Assembly: GCF_003315795.1 (NCBI RefSeq)
Contig: NZ_QMEY01000024.1
Span: 62,001 to 126,000, forward strand
Direction: 5' to 3'
DNA from: Spongiactinospora rosea
Lineage (GTDB): Bacteria; Actinomycetota; Actinomycetes; Streptosporangiales; Streptosporangiaceae
DNA length: 64,000 nt
How positions within the stretch are numbered: position 1 is the first letter of the stretch; each line of letters starts with the position of its first letter. This document shows, one piece after another, positions 34,770 to 43,898 of this stretch. Position numbers and translations under genes: made by a program. A model generated the notes under the pieces. It was not told the DNA's origin. It was given only the letters and a program-made list of their open reading frames with translations, and did not search any database.

Positions 34770-35540
34770 ATGTCCCAGCCCACATCGCACGCCCCTCGTA
34801 CCGCCTCATCCTTCTCTCACGTTCGCGGGCCGCTGGATGCGGCCGAAGACGCGTTCCGCCTGCTGATGCAGGGGCCGCAGTCGCTCGGCATCGACGGAGC
34901 CCACCTCGGAGCCGGTCTTCCGGCCAGAGTCATCGCGCTGGAGGAGCTGCGGGCGATCCTGCTTCACCCCTCCTGCGGGCGGGTGACCCGTGATGAGGTG
35001 TGGCGGCATCTGATCGGTCAGGCCCGGGTACGGCGGGGCGCGTGGATGGTGGCCGCCGTGGCGCTGGCCATGCCGATGCTGCGCCGCCTCGCCACATCGA
35101 TCTGCCGGTCGGCGGATGCGGAGCGCGACGATGTCGAGGCCGAGGTGCTGACCGGCTTCATGGACGCACTGTCCAAGGTCAATCTGCAATGGACCCACCC
35201 ATTGCTGCGGCTGTCTCGTCTGACCCGCCGGTCCGTGGCGCGAAGCGGGGTACTGCAGCGGCCGTGCCTGCTCAACGACGCAGAGACGGCCGAAGGGCAC
35301 ACCCTCGCCTATCCGTCGGGGCACGCCGACCTGCTTCTCGCGAAAGCGGTCACACAAGGAATCATCACCGCCGAAGCCGCGGAGATCATCGCGGTCACCC
35401 GACTGGAGAACATTCCGCTCAGCGACTACTGCCGCCGCCGTGGCCTGCTGTACTGCACCATCCTCAAGCGACGCCAGCGTGCCGAGGCGCGACTGCGCCA
35501 GGCGATCGTCAATGGTGACCTGACCGGCGGCGATCTGTAG
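34770..35540 (+). CDS. Sigma-70-like regulatory protein of the element
   Basis: A 256-residue protein. The middle part (RRLATSICRSADAERDDVEA, then LTGFMDALSKV) resembles sigma region 2, and the C-terminal part (GIITAEAAEIIAVTRLENIP, then LSDYCRRRGLLYCTILKRRQ) resembles the region 4 helix-turn-helix. The core promoter-opening residues of true sigma factors are not evident. ATG 34770 follows GGGAG. It stands just upstream of the conjugation operon in the same direction and is the best candidate for its activator. That role is inferred. Confidence 0.62.
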   Translation: MSQPTSHAPRTASSFSHVRGPLDAAEDAFRLLMQGPQSLGIDGAHLGAGLPARVIALEELRAILLHPSCGRVTRDEVWRHLIGQARVRRGAWMVAAVALAMPMLRRLATSICRSADAERDDVEAEVLTGFMDALSKVNLQWTHPLLRLSRLTRRSVARSGVLQRPCLLNDAETAEGHTLAYPSGHADLLLAKAVTQGIITAEAAEIIAVTRLENIPLSDYCRRRGLLYCTILKRRQRAEARLRQAIVNGDLTGGDL

Positions 35541-35648
35541 CACACCGCCGATGGCGAGCACGCGCGATAGCTGCTCGCCGGTCAGCGAAAAGCAAATTCG
35601 GCACCGGCCGATGTCCGAAATCGGCTCGACGGCCAAGTCTTTTCCCAG

Positions 35649-35870
35649 GTGAAGAGGAAGCGCGGAGGCCCGGCCTTGGCTGGGGCCGCACACGGTCACC
35701 GGTCCCTGTCGCCACCGGCCCGCACGCTTCGCCGCTCGAAGGAGGACGCCCACCCGGCCCCAGCCGGTCTCGCCTCCGCGCTGCCTCTCCAAGGACTCAT
35801 CGCCCAAGTGCTCGCCCTGCCCGCTTCGGCTCGGGGCACACCCCGCATGCTCAGGGAAGGTGGTCAGTGA
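35649..35870 (+). CDS. Possible small basic protein, first gene of the conjugation operon
   Basis: A 73-codon frame from GTG 35649 whose stop overlaps the GTG of the pilin-like gene (GTGA). The product is Arg/Ala/Pro-rich with no recognisable domain. Only the overlap argues for translation; the RBS is weak. Confidence 0.3.
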   Translation: MKRKRGGPALAGAAHGHRSLSPPARTLRRSKEDAHPAPAGLASALPLQGLIAQVLALPASARGTPRMLREGGQ

Positions 35871-36250
35871 TAGCCCGCTCCCGTAGAAGTCGGCGCACGG
35901 CCCATCTCATCGCCGCCACCGTCGCCGCCTCGATCGGCCTTGGTTTCATCCTCGCGATCGGTATCGCCCACGTCGCGAGGGCGAGCCCGGACATCGTTGC
36001 CGAGGGTCTGGCCGCCCCGTCCTCGCTGAGCCAGGTGATCGACAACCTGCGCAATGTCATCGTCGGCCTGCTGGTCGGTCTGGCGACCTTGTTCCTCACC
36101 GTGGGCGGGGTCCGCTACATCCTGGCAGGAGGCGACCCCGGTGAGGTCGAAGCGGCGAAGAAGACCCTTCGTTATGCCGCCCTCGGCTATGGCGTGGCCG
36201 TTCTTGCGCCGCTTCTGGTGAGCGTCCTCAAGGGGATCGTGGGGGCGTAG
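35867..36250 (+). CDS. VirB2/TrbC-like pilin-like membrane protein
   Basis: A 127-residue protein with a signal-like first segment (HLIAATVAASIGLGFILAIG) and two further hydrophobic helices (VIVGLLVGLATLFLTVGGVRY and AALGYGVAVLAPLLVSVL) separated by GGDPGEVEAAKK. This is the layout of VirB2/TrbC-type subunits in Gram-positive conjugation systems. It opens the cluster of secretion genes, two bases before the TrbL-like gene. Confidence 0.72.
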   Translation: MIARSRRSRRTAHLIAATVAASIGLGFILAIGIAHVARASPDIVAEGLAAPSSLSQVIDNLRNVIVGLLVGLATLFLTVGGVRYILAGGDPGEVEAAKKTLRYAALGYGVAVLAPLLVSVLKGIVGA

Positions 36251-36252
36251 CC

Positions 36253-37863
36253 GTGACCGCCACCCGGTATCAGACGGCCGTCGCATTGCGCCGCGCGGCG
36301 TGGATTCTTCTGGCCGTTGCGATGGTGCTGGGCTTGGGCGGTACCGCGGCCTCGGCTTCACCGGCTCCCACGCCCAGCCCCGTGGTCAGCCCCCTTCCAG
36401 ACCCGCAAGGGAAGGTGCTCGCGCCTGCGGCCCCGGATGGGTGCGGGTGGATGGACGTCGGGTGCAAGGTCAAGGAGGCGATGAACGGCTGGTTCACCCG
36501 GCTGGTGGTCGAGGCGATCAATCCGGCGTTCGTCATGGTGGGCCGGATACTGCTGTCCTCGCCTCCGCCGTCGATGCTCGCCCGGGTGCGAGAACTGTCC
36601 GATCATGTCCGGCTGATAGCCAACGCTCTGCTGGGATTGTTCGTCCTGGCGGGCGGCGTGATCGTGATGTCCTACGGCAGCGTGCAGACCTCCACCACGG
36701 TCCAGGAGATCGCCCCGCGCCTGGTGGTCGCCGCCATCGCCGTCAACTTCTCGCTCACCGTCTGCGAGTACGCGGTCCAACTGGCCAACGACCTGGTGAC
36801 GGCGTTGCTCGGCCAGGGCGTGGACGGCCGGCGGGCGGGAGATCTGCTGGCGGGCAAGGTCGCGGGTCTCATCACCGATACCGAGAACACGTTGCTGTTC
36901 TTGGTGCTGATGGTCGGCGTGGCGGTGCTGCTGGGGATCGTGCTGGCCTTCATCGCGTTCGTCCGGATCACCCTGCTGCTGTTCCTGATCATCGCGGCCC
37001 CGCTCGCGCTGCTGTGCCACGCACTCCCGCAGACCGAGGGCATCGCCCGGTTGTGGTGGCGCGGCTTCACCGGGGTCCTGGCGATCCAGGTGTTGCAGGC
37101 GCTGGCGTTGATCCTCGCCTTCAAGGTGTACCTGACCCAGGCCACCGACGTCTTCACCCCGCCCCCGCCAGACGCCGGTACCGCCGAGACCCTGCTGGCC
37201 CAGCCGATCGCCAGCCAGGCCATCGACGCTCTGATCCTGATCGGCATTCTCTTCGTCCTGATCAAAATCCCCGGCTGGGTGGCGCGCAGTATCTGGCAGC
37301 AGGCCCAGCCCAATCTCCTCAAGCGCCTGATCAAGGCAGTGATCGTCTACAAGGCGCTGGGAGCGATCGGCGGGGCCCGTAGAGCGGCCAGAAGAAGAAC
37401 CCGGCCCGGCCCTGGCAGACGCCCAAGGGGAGCAGCAGGGCCACGGTCTGGCAGTGCCGCACGCCAAGGTCCACGACCGGCTTCAGCAAAGCGGCCGTCC
37501 ACCTCCACAGGAGCACACCCAGTGAAGCCACCCACCCGCTCGGGCGGCCCGCCCCGGCAAGGCGCTGCGCCACAGCAACTCCAACTGCCGCTCGACCTCC
37601 CTCCAGCAGCCCGACGAGCACCTATGGCGTCGGTACAGGCACGGCAAGGCCGCCAGATGGCGTTGCCATTCCCCGTCACCCGGGTCCCCCGTCCACCGGC
37701 CTCGCCCACGCCGCCGCCATCGGGCGGGCCGTGGATCCGGCCCCGCCCTCCGTATGTGCAGGACCGGCTGCCTGGCATGCCCACCAGGCCGCCCCGCCCC
37801 GGCCAGCTCCGGCTCCGCCTTGACCCACCGCCCCGCCGCACACCGAGAAAGCACGGCCAATGA
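36253..37863 (+). CDS. VirB6/TrbL-like integral membrane conjugation protein
   Basis: A 536-residue protein. A signal-like N-terminus (RAAWILLAVAMVLGLGG) is followed by CGWMDVGCKVKEAMNGWF and at least five hydrophobic segments between residues 90 and 350 (for example LLFLVLMVGVAVLLGIVLAF and ITLLLFLIIAAPLALLCHAL), as in TrbL/VirB6 channel proteins. The last 150 residues are a Pro/Arg-rich, probably disordered cytoplasmic tail. It overlaps the next gene by ATGA. It should form part of the inner membrane channel for ssDNA. Confidence 0.78.
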   Translation: MTATRYQTAVALRRAAWILLAVAMVLGLGGTAASASPAPTPSPVVSPLPDPQGKVLAPAAPDGCGWMDVGCKVKEAMNGWFTRLVVEAINPAFVMVGRILLSSPPPSMLARVRELSDHVRLIANALLGLFVLAGGVIVMSYGSVQTSTTVQEIAPRLVVAAIAVNFSLTVCEYAVQLANDLVTALLGQGVDGRRAGDLLAGKVAGLITDTENTLLFLVLMVGVAVLLGIVLAFIAFVRITLLLFLIIAAPLALLCHALPQTEGIARLWWRGFTGVLAIQVLQALALILAFKVYLTQATDVFTPPPPDAGTAETLLAQPIASQAIDALILIGILFVLIKIPGWVARSIWQQAQPNLLKRLIKAVIVYKALGAIGGARRAARRRTRPGPGRRPRGAAGPRSGSAARQGPRPASAKRPSTSTGAHPVKPPTRSGGPPRQGAAPQQLQLPLDLPPAARRAPMASVQARQGRQMALPFPVTRVPRPPASPTPPPSGGPWIRPRPPYVQDRLPGMPTRPPRPGQLRLRLDPPPRRTPRKHGQ

Positions 37864-38804
37864 GCGATCAAGAGCCGCTGACCGCTCGTATCCCGGCGGA
37901 CATCGACCGCCCCGACAAGATCGCCTATGGCCTCACCTTCCGGCAGATCCTCATCATCACCGTAACCGGAGCGGTCGCCGCCAGCGTCTACTACCTGTTC
38001 CACCACCTGCTGCCCATCGTGGTCCTGGCAGCCGTACTCCTGCCCGTCCTTGCGGTAGGGCTCGCCGTCGCCCTCGGCCGCCGAGACGGACTCACCCTGG
38101 ACCGCTTCGCCATGGCCGCTCTGCTGTTCACCTACTCCCCGAAGCGGCTGGTGGCCGCGCCGGAAGGCGTCAGTGAGCCGCCGAGCTGGTGCCGTCTGCG
38201 CGGCAAGTTGCCCGCTCCGCTCAGCCTGCCGGTGCGCGCGATCCGCACCGACGGCGCGCTGGAGCTGGCCGAGGGCGGCGTCGCCGTACTGGTCGAAACC
38301 TCCACACTGTCCTTTCACCTGCGCACCACCACCGAACAGGCGGGACTGGTCGCCGCGTTCGGCCGCTGGCTCAACAGCTTGGAAGCGCCGATACAGATCC
38401 TCATTCGCACCCGCCCCATCGACCTCAGCGGCCTGATCGACACCGTCGAGCAGAAGGCCGCGGACCTGCCGCATCCAGCGCTGTCTCACGCCGCCGACCA
38501 GCACGCGGCCTTCCTCAGCCGGCTCAACGCCTCCCCGGATCTACTCGCCCGCCAAGTACTCATCGTCCTTCGCGACCACCAAGCCACCGGCAGACGCGCG
38601 GTGCGTCGCGACGCCTCCGCGGCAGTACTCCTACGCCGAGCAACCGAGATCGCGCGAAACCTCGCCGCGTTCGGCGTCACCGCCGGCGTACTCGACGCCC
38701 AGACCGCCTACCAGGTGCTGTCAGAGTGCCTGGACCCAGGCGGATGGCATCCCGCCGACACCGCGCTGCCCCACGAGCCCGTCACCACAAGGGAGAACCC
38801 ATGA
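37860..38804 (+). CDS. PrgI-like (VirB3-type) conjugation membrane protein
   Basis: A 314-residue protein. The start (TARIPADIDRPDKIAYGLTF) and the two hydrophobic helices that follow (QILIITVTGAVAASVYYLFH, VVLAAVLLPVLAVGLAVALG) match the PrgI/VirB3-like family. The soluble 200 residues after it resemble the domain that precedes VirB4 ATPases. It is coupled to the VirB4 gene by ATGA. It should anchor the VirB4 ATPase at the membrane. Confidence 0.78.
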   Translation: MSDQEPLTARIPADIDRPDKIAYGLTFRQILIITVTGAVAASVYYLFHHLLPIVVLAAVLLPVLAVGLAVALGRRDGLTLDRFAMAALLFTYSPKRLVAAPEGVSEPPSWCRLRGKLPAPLSLPVRAIRTDGALELAEGGVAVLVETSTLSFHLRTTTEQAGLVAAFGRWLNSLEAPIQILIRTRPIDLSGLIDTVEQKAADLPHPALSHAADQHAAFLSRLNASPDLLARQVLIVLRDHQATGRRAVRRDASAAVLLRRATEIARNLAAFGVTAGVLDAQTAYQVLSECLDPGGWHPADTALPHEPVTTRENP

Positions 38805-40579
38805 GACGCCGGGCCCACGAGCCGAGCGCACTGCCGGCGGCCGGAGCCGTGGAGATCGGAGCCCGCACACTCACCTTCCCCCACAGCCTCGCCTCTTCCT
38901 TCGCTGTGGTCGGCTACCCGCGCGACGTCGGCGCAGGCTGGCTGGAACCGCTGCTCGCCTACCCCGGCCGCCTGGATGTGTCCCTGCACATCGAGCCGAT
39001 CCCACCGGCCGTGGCCGCGATGCGGCTACGCCGCCAGCTCGCCCGCCTCGAATCGGCCAGCCGCTCCGACGCCGAACACGGACGCCTGCAGGACTTCGGC
39101 ACCGAGGCCGCCGCCGATGACGCCACCGAGCTGGCCGCCGGACTCGCCCAAGGACACGGCCGCCTGTTCAAAGTGGGCCTCTACCTCACCGTCCACGCCG
39201 CCACCGACGAGGAACTGACGGCCGAGGTCGAACGCGTCCAGGCACTCGCTGCCTCCCTGCTCTTGGACGCCCAGCCGACCACCTTCCGTGCCCTGCAAGG
39301 CTGGATCACCAGCCTGCCGTTGGCCACCGACGCCATCAGGCTTCGCCGCAGCTTCGACACCACCGCGCTGGCCGCCGCCTTCCCTTTCACCTCACCGGAC
39401 CTCGCCACGCCGGTCGGAGACACCGCCGTCCTCTACGGCGTGAGCGCCTCCGGTTCCGGCGTCGTGCTGTGGGACCGCTTCGCCCAGGACAACCACAACT
39501 CCGTCATCCTGGCCCGCTCCGGTGCCGGTAAGAGCTTCTTCACCAAGCTGGAGACACTGCGCCTGCTGTACCAGGGCGTCGAGATCGCCGTCATCGACCC
39601 CGAAGACGAGTACGCCCGCCTGGCCCGCGCCGTCGGCGGCACCTACCTCCGCCTCGGCGCGTCCGGCGTGCGGTGGAACCCGCTCGACCTGCCCACCGGC
39701 CACGGAGCAGCCGATGACGTACTCGCCCGCCGGGCGCTCTTCCTGCAGACCCTCATCGCCACCATGCTCGGCACACCCATCACCCCCCAGGACCGCGCCG
39801 TACTGGACGCCGCCATCCTCGCCGCCTACGCAGCCGCCGGAATCACTACCGACCCGGCGACCTGGACACGCCCCGCTCCGCTGCTCGCCGACCTGGTCAC
39901 CGCACTGCAAGCCCAGACGGGCGGCGAGGAGCTGGCTCGCCAGCTCGCCCCATATGTGTCCGGCTCCTACCGGCACCTGTTCGACGGACCTACCACCACC
40001 AGCCCGGCCGGGCACCTGATCGTCTTCTCCCTGCGGGACCTGCCGGAGGAGATCAAGCCGGTCGGCACGCTGCTGGCACTGGACGCCGTCTGGCGACGGG
40101 TGGCCAACCCCCGCGACCGCCGTAAACGCCTGGTCGTGGTCGATGAAGCGTGGCTTCTCATGCGCGAGCCCGAAGGCGCCCGCTTCCTCTTCCGGATGGC
40201 CAAGGCGGCCAGAAAGCACTGGGCCGGGCTCGCCGTCGTCACCCAGGACGCCGCCGACCTGCTGGCCAGCGAACTCGGACAGGCCATCGTGGCCAACGCC
40301 GCCAGCCAGATCCTCCTGCGCCAAGCGCCACAAGCCATCAAAACGGTAGGCGACGCCTTCGACCTGTCCGACGGCGAACGGCAGTTCCTGCTCACCGCCG
40401 AACGCGGCGAGGCCCTCCTGATCGCCGGCCCCGCCAGCCGTACCGCCTTCTACGCCACCGCCTCCCCCGAAGAGACCGAACTGATCACCAGCGACCCAGC
40501 CGAACTGGCCCGCCTCGAACCCGGCCAGGCCCCCGCCTTCACCACCGGCCAGCAAGACGAGGAAGGGGACCCGTTGTGA
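38801..40579 (+). CDS. VirB4/TraE-type secretion ATPase
   Basis: A 592-residue ATPase. Walker A is LARSGAGKSFFTKLE; Walker B is RLVVVDEAWLLM; ARKHWAGLAVVTQDAADLL and an arginine-rich C-terminal segment complete the VirB4 pattern. The first 230 residues are the VirB4 N-terminal domain (LQGWITSLPLATDAIRLRR). ATG 38801 overlaps the previous stop, and its own stop overlaps the VirD4 gene. It should power pilus assembly and DNA transport. Confidence 0.92.
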   Translation: MRRRAHEPSALPAAGAVEIGARTLTFPHSLASSFAVVGYPRDVGAGWLEPLLAYPGRLDVSLHIEPIPPAVAAMRLRRQLARLESASRSDAEHGRLQDFGTEAAADDATELAAGLAQGHGRLFKVGLYLTVHAATDEELTAEVERVQALAASLLLDAQPTTFRALQGWITSLPLATDAIRLRRSFDTTALAAAFPFTSPDLATPVGDTAVLYGVSASGSGVVLWDRFAQDNHNSVILARSGAGKSFFTKLETLRLLYQGVEIAVIDPEDEYARLARAVGGTYLRLGASGVRWNPLDLPTGHGAADDVLARRALFLQTLIATMLGTPITPQDRAVLDAAILAAYAAAGITTDPATWTRPAPLLADLVTALQAQTGGEELARQLAPYVSGSYRHLFDGPTTTSPAGHLIVFSLRDLPEEIKPVGTLLALDAVWRRVANPRDRRKRLVVVDEAWLLMREPEGARFLFRMAKAARKHWAGLAVVTQDAADLLASELGQAIVANAASQILLRQAPQAIKTVGDAFDLSDGERQFLLTAERGEALLIAGPASRTAFYATASPEETELITSDPAELARLEPGQAPAFTTGQQDEEGDPL

Positions 40580-42984
40580 GCCCTTGCCTCCTGTGCGATC
40601 TCACCGATCGCGACGTCGAAGCAGTACTCGACGCCCTGAGCGACCTCCCCTCCCGGCTACCAGAATTGCTCGCCCTGTACGGCTGGCACATCGGCGCGAC
40701 CGTGACCTGCGTAATGTCAGTGCTGGCCCTCCTACGGCACGGCCTGGCACTCCTGCGACACACCAGGCTCGAACCCGGCTCGCGCCTCATCGAGATCACC
40801 CCACCCCCGCAGACCGACCCGAACGGTGCCCCGGTCCTGTGGAGCCACCTCCTGGGACTCCTGCGCCCGGCCTGGAAACGGCTACTCACCGGCCAGCCAC
40901 ATCTGGCCTGGGAGTACCTCGCCGACGAGTCAGGTGTCCGCATCCAGCTCTGGGTGCCCGGCACCGTCCCGCCCGGCACCGTGGAAAAGGCCGTCCAGGC
41001 GGCCTGGCCCGGTACGACGATCACCACCCGGCCCGCGACCGCCCCACTGGACACCAAGGCCCGCACGGCAAGCGGACGGCTCCTGCTCGGCCGCCCCGAG
41101 CACTTCCCGCTCAAGACCGACCATCCCAACGATCCCGTGCGTTCGATGCTCGCCGCCATGACCGGCCTGCGCCCCGGCGAGCACGCCCTGGTGCAGATCC
41201 TCGCCCGGCCCACCACCGGCAGGCGGCTACGCCGTGCGCACCGAGCCGCAGCCGCCCTGCGCGGAGCGAGAACCGCCGGCCTCCTCGGACAGGCCCTGGA
41301 CGAGCTCGCCCCCATGTCCGGCCACACCAGCCCCGGCGAACTGGCCCGCATGTTCCCCGAACGCGCCGACCAAGTCCGCGCCATCCTCATCAAAGCCGCC
41401 CAGCCCCGCTACGAAGTCGCCGTCCGATACACCGTCACCGGCAAGGCAGTACCCCGGTTGCGGGGCCGGGCACACACCCTGGCCGGCGTCTTCGCCCTGT
41501 ACACCTCCAGCCACCAGTACCTGCGCCGCGCCCGGCTCTTCCCCAGCAGGCCGGGCTCGCGGCGGCTCGGCACCGGATATCTGCTCTCGGTCGGCGAACT
41601 GGCCGCGCTCGCCCACCTGCCCTGGGACATCGACGCCCCGGGCGTCACCCGCGCCGGAGCGCGCCCCGTCGCCCCGTCACCGGCCGTACCGAGCGGCCCG
41701 GCCGACCAGCGCGTCCGCGTGTTGGGCGACGCCGACAGCGGCCACAGACGGCCCGTGGCCATGCCCATCCCGGACGGCCGCCATCACATCCACGTACTCG
41801 GCGGCACCGGCGTCGGCAAATCCACCCTGCTGGCCAACATGGTCCTCGCCGACGCCGAGGCAGGCCGAGGCGCCCTGGTGATCGACCCGAAGGGCGACCT
41901 GATCACCGACGTACTGGCCCGGCTGCCCAGCCGCACGATCGGCTCAACCGTCGTCTTCGACCCGCAAGACGCCGCGCCGCCACCCGTCATCAACGTCCTC
42001 GCCGGCCCCAACCCCGCCTTCGCCGTCGATTCCATCGTCACCATCTTCCACCGATGCTTTTCCACAGCCTGGGGACCACGCGTGGACGACCTCCTGCGGT
42101 CAACATGCCTGACCCTCACCAAGGTCCTCGGGCCACGCGCCACCCTGGCCGACGTACCAAAGCTGCTCACCGACTCCGCCTACCGCACGCGGATCACCGC
42201 CCGGCTGGGCGACGAACTTTTGGCCGGCTTCTGGGACTCCTACCAAGCTCTCACCCCGGCCGGACAGGCCACCGTGATCGGCCCGGTCATGAACAAACTC
42301 CGCGCCGTCCTGCTTCGGCCCTTCATCCGGCACGCCCTCACCAGCCCCACCACCACCGTCCCCATCGGCGAACTCCTCGACGAAGGCGGTCTCATCCTCG
42401 CCCGCCTGCCCAAAGGCATCCTCGGCGATGACGCCGCCCGGCTGTTCGGCTCGATCCTGCTCGCCCACACCTGGCATGCCACCACCCGCCGAGCGGTACT
42501 CGCCGCATCCGCCCGCCCCGACGCAGCCCTCTACATCGACGAGTGCCACAACTTCCTCAACCTCCCAGGCCACATCAGCGACGTCCTCGCCGAGGCACGC
42601 GGCTACCGCCTCTCCCTCGTACTCGCCCACCAGCACCTGGACCAGCTCCCCGCCGACCTCCGCGAAGCCCTGTCGGCCGACGCCCGAAACAAGATCTTCT
42701 TCACCACTTCCCCCAAGGACGCCAACGACCTCAAGGCGCACACCGCGCCATTGATCACCCCGCACGACCTGGCCCACCTCGGCGCTTACCAGGCCGCCGT
42801 CCGGCTGATCATCGACGGCCGGCAGACCCCGCCCTGCACCGTACGCACCCGGCCACTGCCACCGATCCAAAGCGGCCGTGAAGAAGAGATCCGCAAGGCC
42901 TCCCGCGAGCGCTTCTCAACCGCCGCCCCCGAACCGACCCCGCGCAACAGACGACGCAAGCCCGCCGACCCACGCAACCACTAG
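40576..42984 (+). CDS. VirD4/TraG-type coupling protein (T4CP)
   Basis: An 802-residue coupling ATPase. Two N-terminal hydrophobic stretches (about 30-60) precede a long soluble region. Walker A is VLGGTGVGKSTLLANMV, and IDPKGDLITDVL follows, the usual T4CP strand. Walker B is ALYIDECHNFL; a KIFFTTSPKDANDL sensor and a TraG-like C-terminus follow. GTG 40576 overlaps the VirB4 stop. It should bring the relaxase-DNA complex to the channel. It is a single-stranded DNA type coupling protein, unlike the FtsK-like TraB of typical actinomycete elements. Confidence 0.92.
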   Translation: MSPCLLCDLTDRDVEAVLDALSDLPSRLPELLALYGWHIGATVTCVMSVLALLRHGLALLRHTRLEPGSRLIEITPPPQTDPNGAPVLWSHLLGLLRPAWKRLLTGQPHLAWEYLADESGVRIQLWVPGTVPPGTVEKAVQAAWPGTTITTRPATAPLDTKARTASGRLLLGRPEHFPLKTDHPNDPVRSMLAAMTGLRPGEHALVQILARPTTGRRLRRAHRAAAALRGARTAGLLGQALDELAPMSGHTSPGELARMFPERADQVRAILIKAAQPRYEVAVRYTVTGKAVPRLRGRAHTLAGVFALYTSSHQYLRRARLFPSRPGSRRLGTGYLLSVGELAALAHLPWDIDAPGVTRAGARPVAPSPAVPSGPADQRVRVLGDADSGHRRPVAMPIPDGRHHIHVLGGTGVGKSTLLANMVLADAEAGRGALVIDPKGDLITDVLARLPSRTIGSTVVFDPQDAAPPPVINVLAGPNPAFAVDSIVTIFHRCFSTAWGPRVDDLLRSTCLTLTKVLGPRATLADVPKLLTDSAYRTRITARLGDELLAGFWDSYQALTPAGQATVIGPVMNKLRAVLLRPFIRHALTSPTTTVPIGELLDEGGLILARLPKGILGDDAARLFGSILLAHTWHATTRRAVLAASARPDAALYIDECHNFLNLPGHISDVLAEARGYRLSLVLAHQHLDQLPADLREALSADARNKIFFTTSPKDANDLKAHTAPLITPHDLAHLGAYQAAVRLIIDGRQTPPCTVRTRPLPPIQSGREEEIRKASRERFSTAAPEPTPRNRRRKPADPRNH

Positions 42985-43007
42985 CAAACGAACCGGGAGA
43001 AGATCGA

Positions 43008-43898
43008 ATGCCGGTGACCCGTACGCCCATCGGACTGCCCCGCCTCGACGCCGCCGCACTGGCCGAGCTGGCCGCCCGGCTGACCCCGCGCGACTACGAG
43101 ATCCTCAGCCACCTGCACCAGCACCGAGTCCTGACCACCCACCAGATCCAAAAGATCTTCTTCAACCTGCCGCAGCCGACCCGTCGCCGCCTCGGCATCC
43201 TGCACGCGTTCCACGCCATCACCCGCTTTCGCCCCTGGACCGCGTACGGCGGCGGCTCGGCCCCCTCCCACTGGATCCTCGGCCGAGCGGGAGCCGCCGT
43301 CCTGGCGCTCAAAGACGACACCACCATCGCCCAGCTCGGCTACCACCCCGACACGGCCATGGCCATCTCCGTCTCAAAGCGGCTCGGCCACCAGATCGGC
43401 GTCAACGACTTTTTCGCCGACCTCCACCACCACGCCCGCCGTACCAGCAGGCAGGCCGAGGTGGGCGCCTGGTGGTCCGAACGCCGCTGCGCGCAGCTCT
43501 GGGGCGACCTCGCCCGCCCCGACGCCTTCGGACGATGGAACGAGAACGGGCGCCAGCTCGACTTCTTCCTCGAACACGACACCGGCAGCGAAACCCTCAC
43601 CAAGGTCATCGCCAAACTCGCCGACTACGCCAACCTCGCCGAAGCCACCGGCATCTCCACTCCGGTGCTGCTCTGGTTGCCCAGCCGAGCCCGGGAGACC
43701 AACCTGCGCCAGCGGCTGACCAGCGCGGAGGTCCCAGTGGCCACCGCCGTCCACACCACGATCGGAGACGGCCCAGCCGGACCGGTATGGCTGGCGGTCG
43801 GCTCCGAAGGCCCACGACTACGCCTGGCGGAACTCGGCAATGCATGGCCCCACCTCGGCCGCGCCGCCGGCTCTCCGGCCGGAGCCGACGAGGAGTGA
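43008..43898 (+). CDS. Replication-relaxation family protein, MOBC-type relaxase candidate
   Basis: A 296-residue protein. The N-terminal 70 residues are a winged helix (LTPRDYEILSHLHQHRVLTT, HQIQKIFF). The C-terminal half has VNDFFADLHHHAR, then ARPDAFGRW and FFLEHDTGSETLTKVIAKL, matching the PD-(D/E)xK-like pattern of PF13814 proteins, a family that includes MOBC relaxases (MobC of CloDF13). It lies directly between the coupling protein and the NlpC gene, which fits a relaxase. No other relaxase is visible in the window. Nicking activity is inferred from family and position. Confidence 0.72.
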   Translation: MPVTRTPIGLPRLDAAALAELAARLTPRDYEILSHLHQHRVLTTHQIQKIFFNLPQPTRRRLGILHAFHAITRFRPWTAYGGGSAPSHWILGRAGAAVLALKDDTTIAQLGYHPDTAMAISVSKRLGHQIGVNDFFADLHHHARRTSRQAEVGAWWSERRCAQLWGDLARPDAFGRWNENGRQLDFFLEHDTGSETLTKVIAKLADYANLAEATGISTPVLLWLPSRARETNLRQRLTSAEVPVATAVHTTIGDGPAGPVWLAVGSEGPRLRLAELGNAWPHLGRAAGSPAGADEE

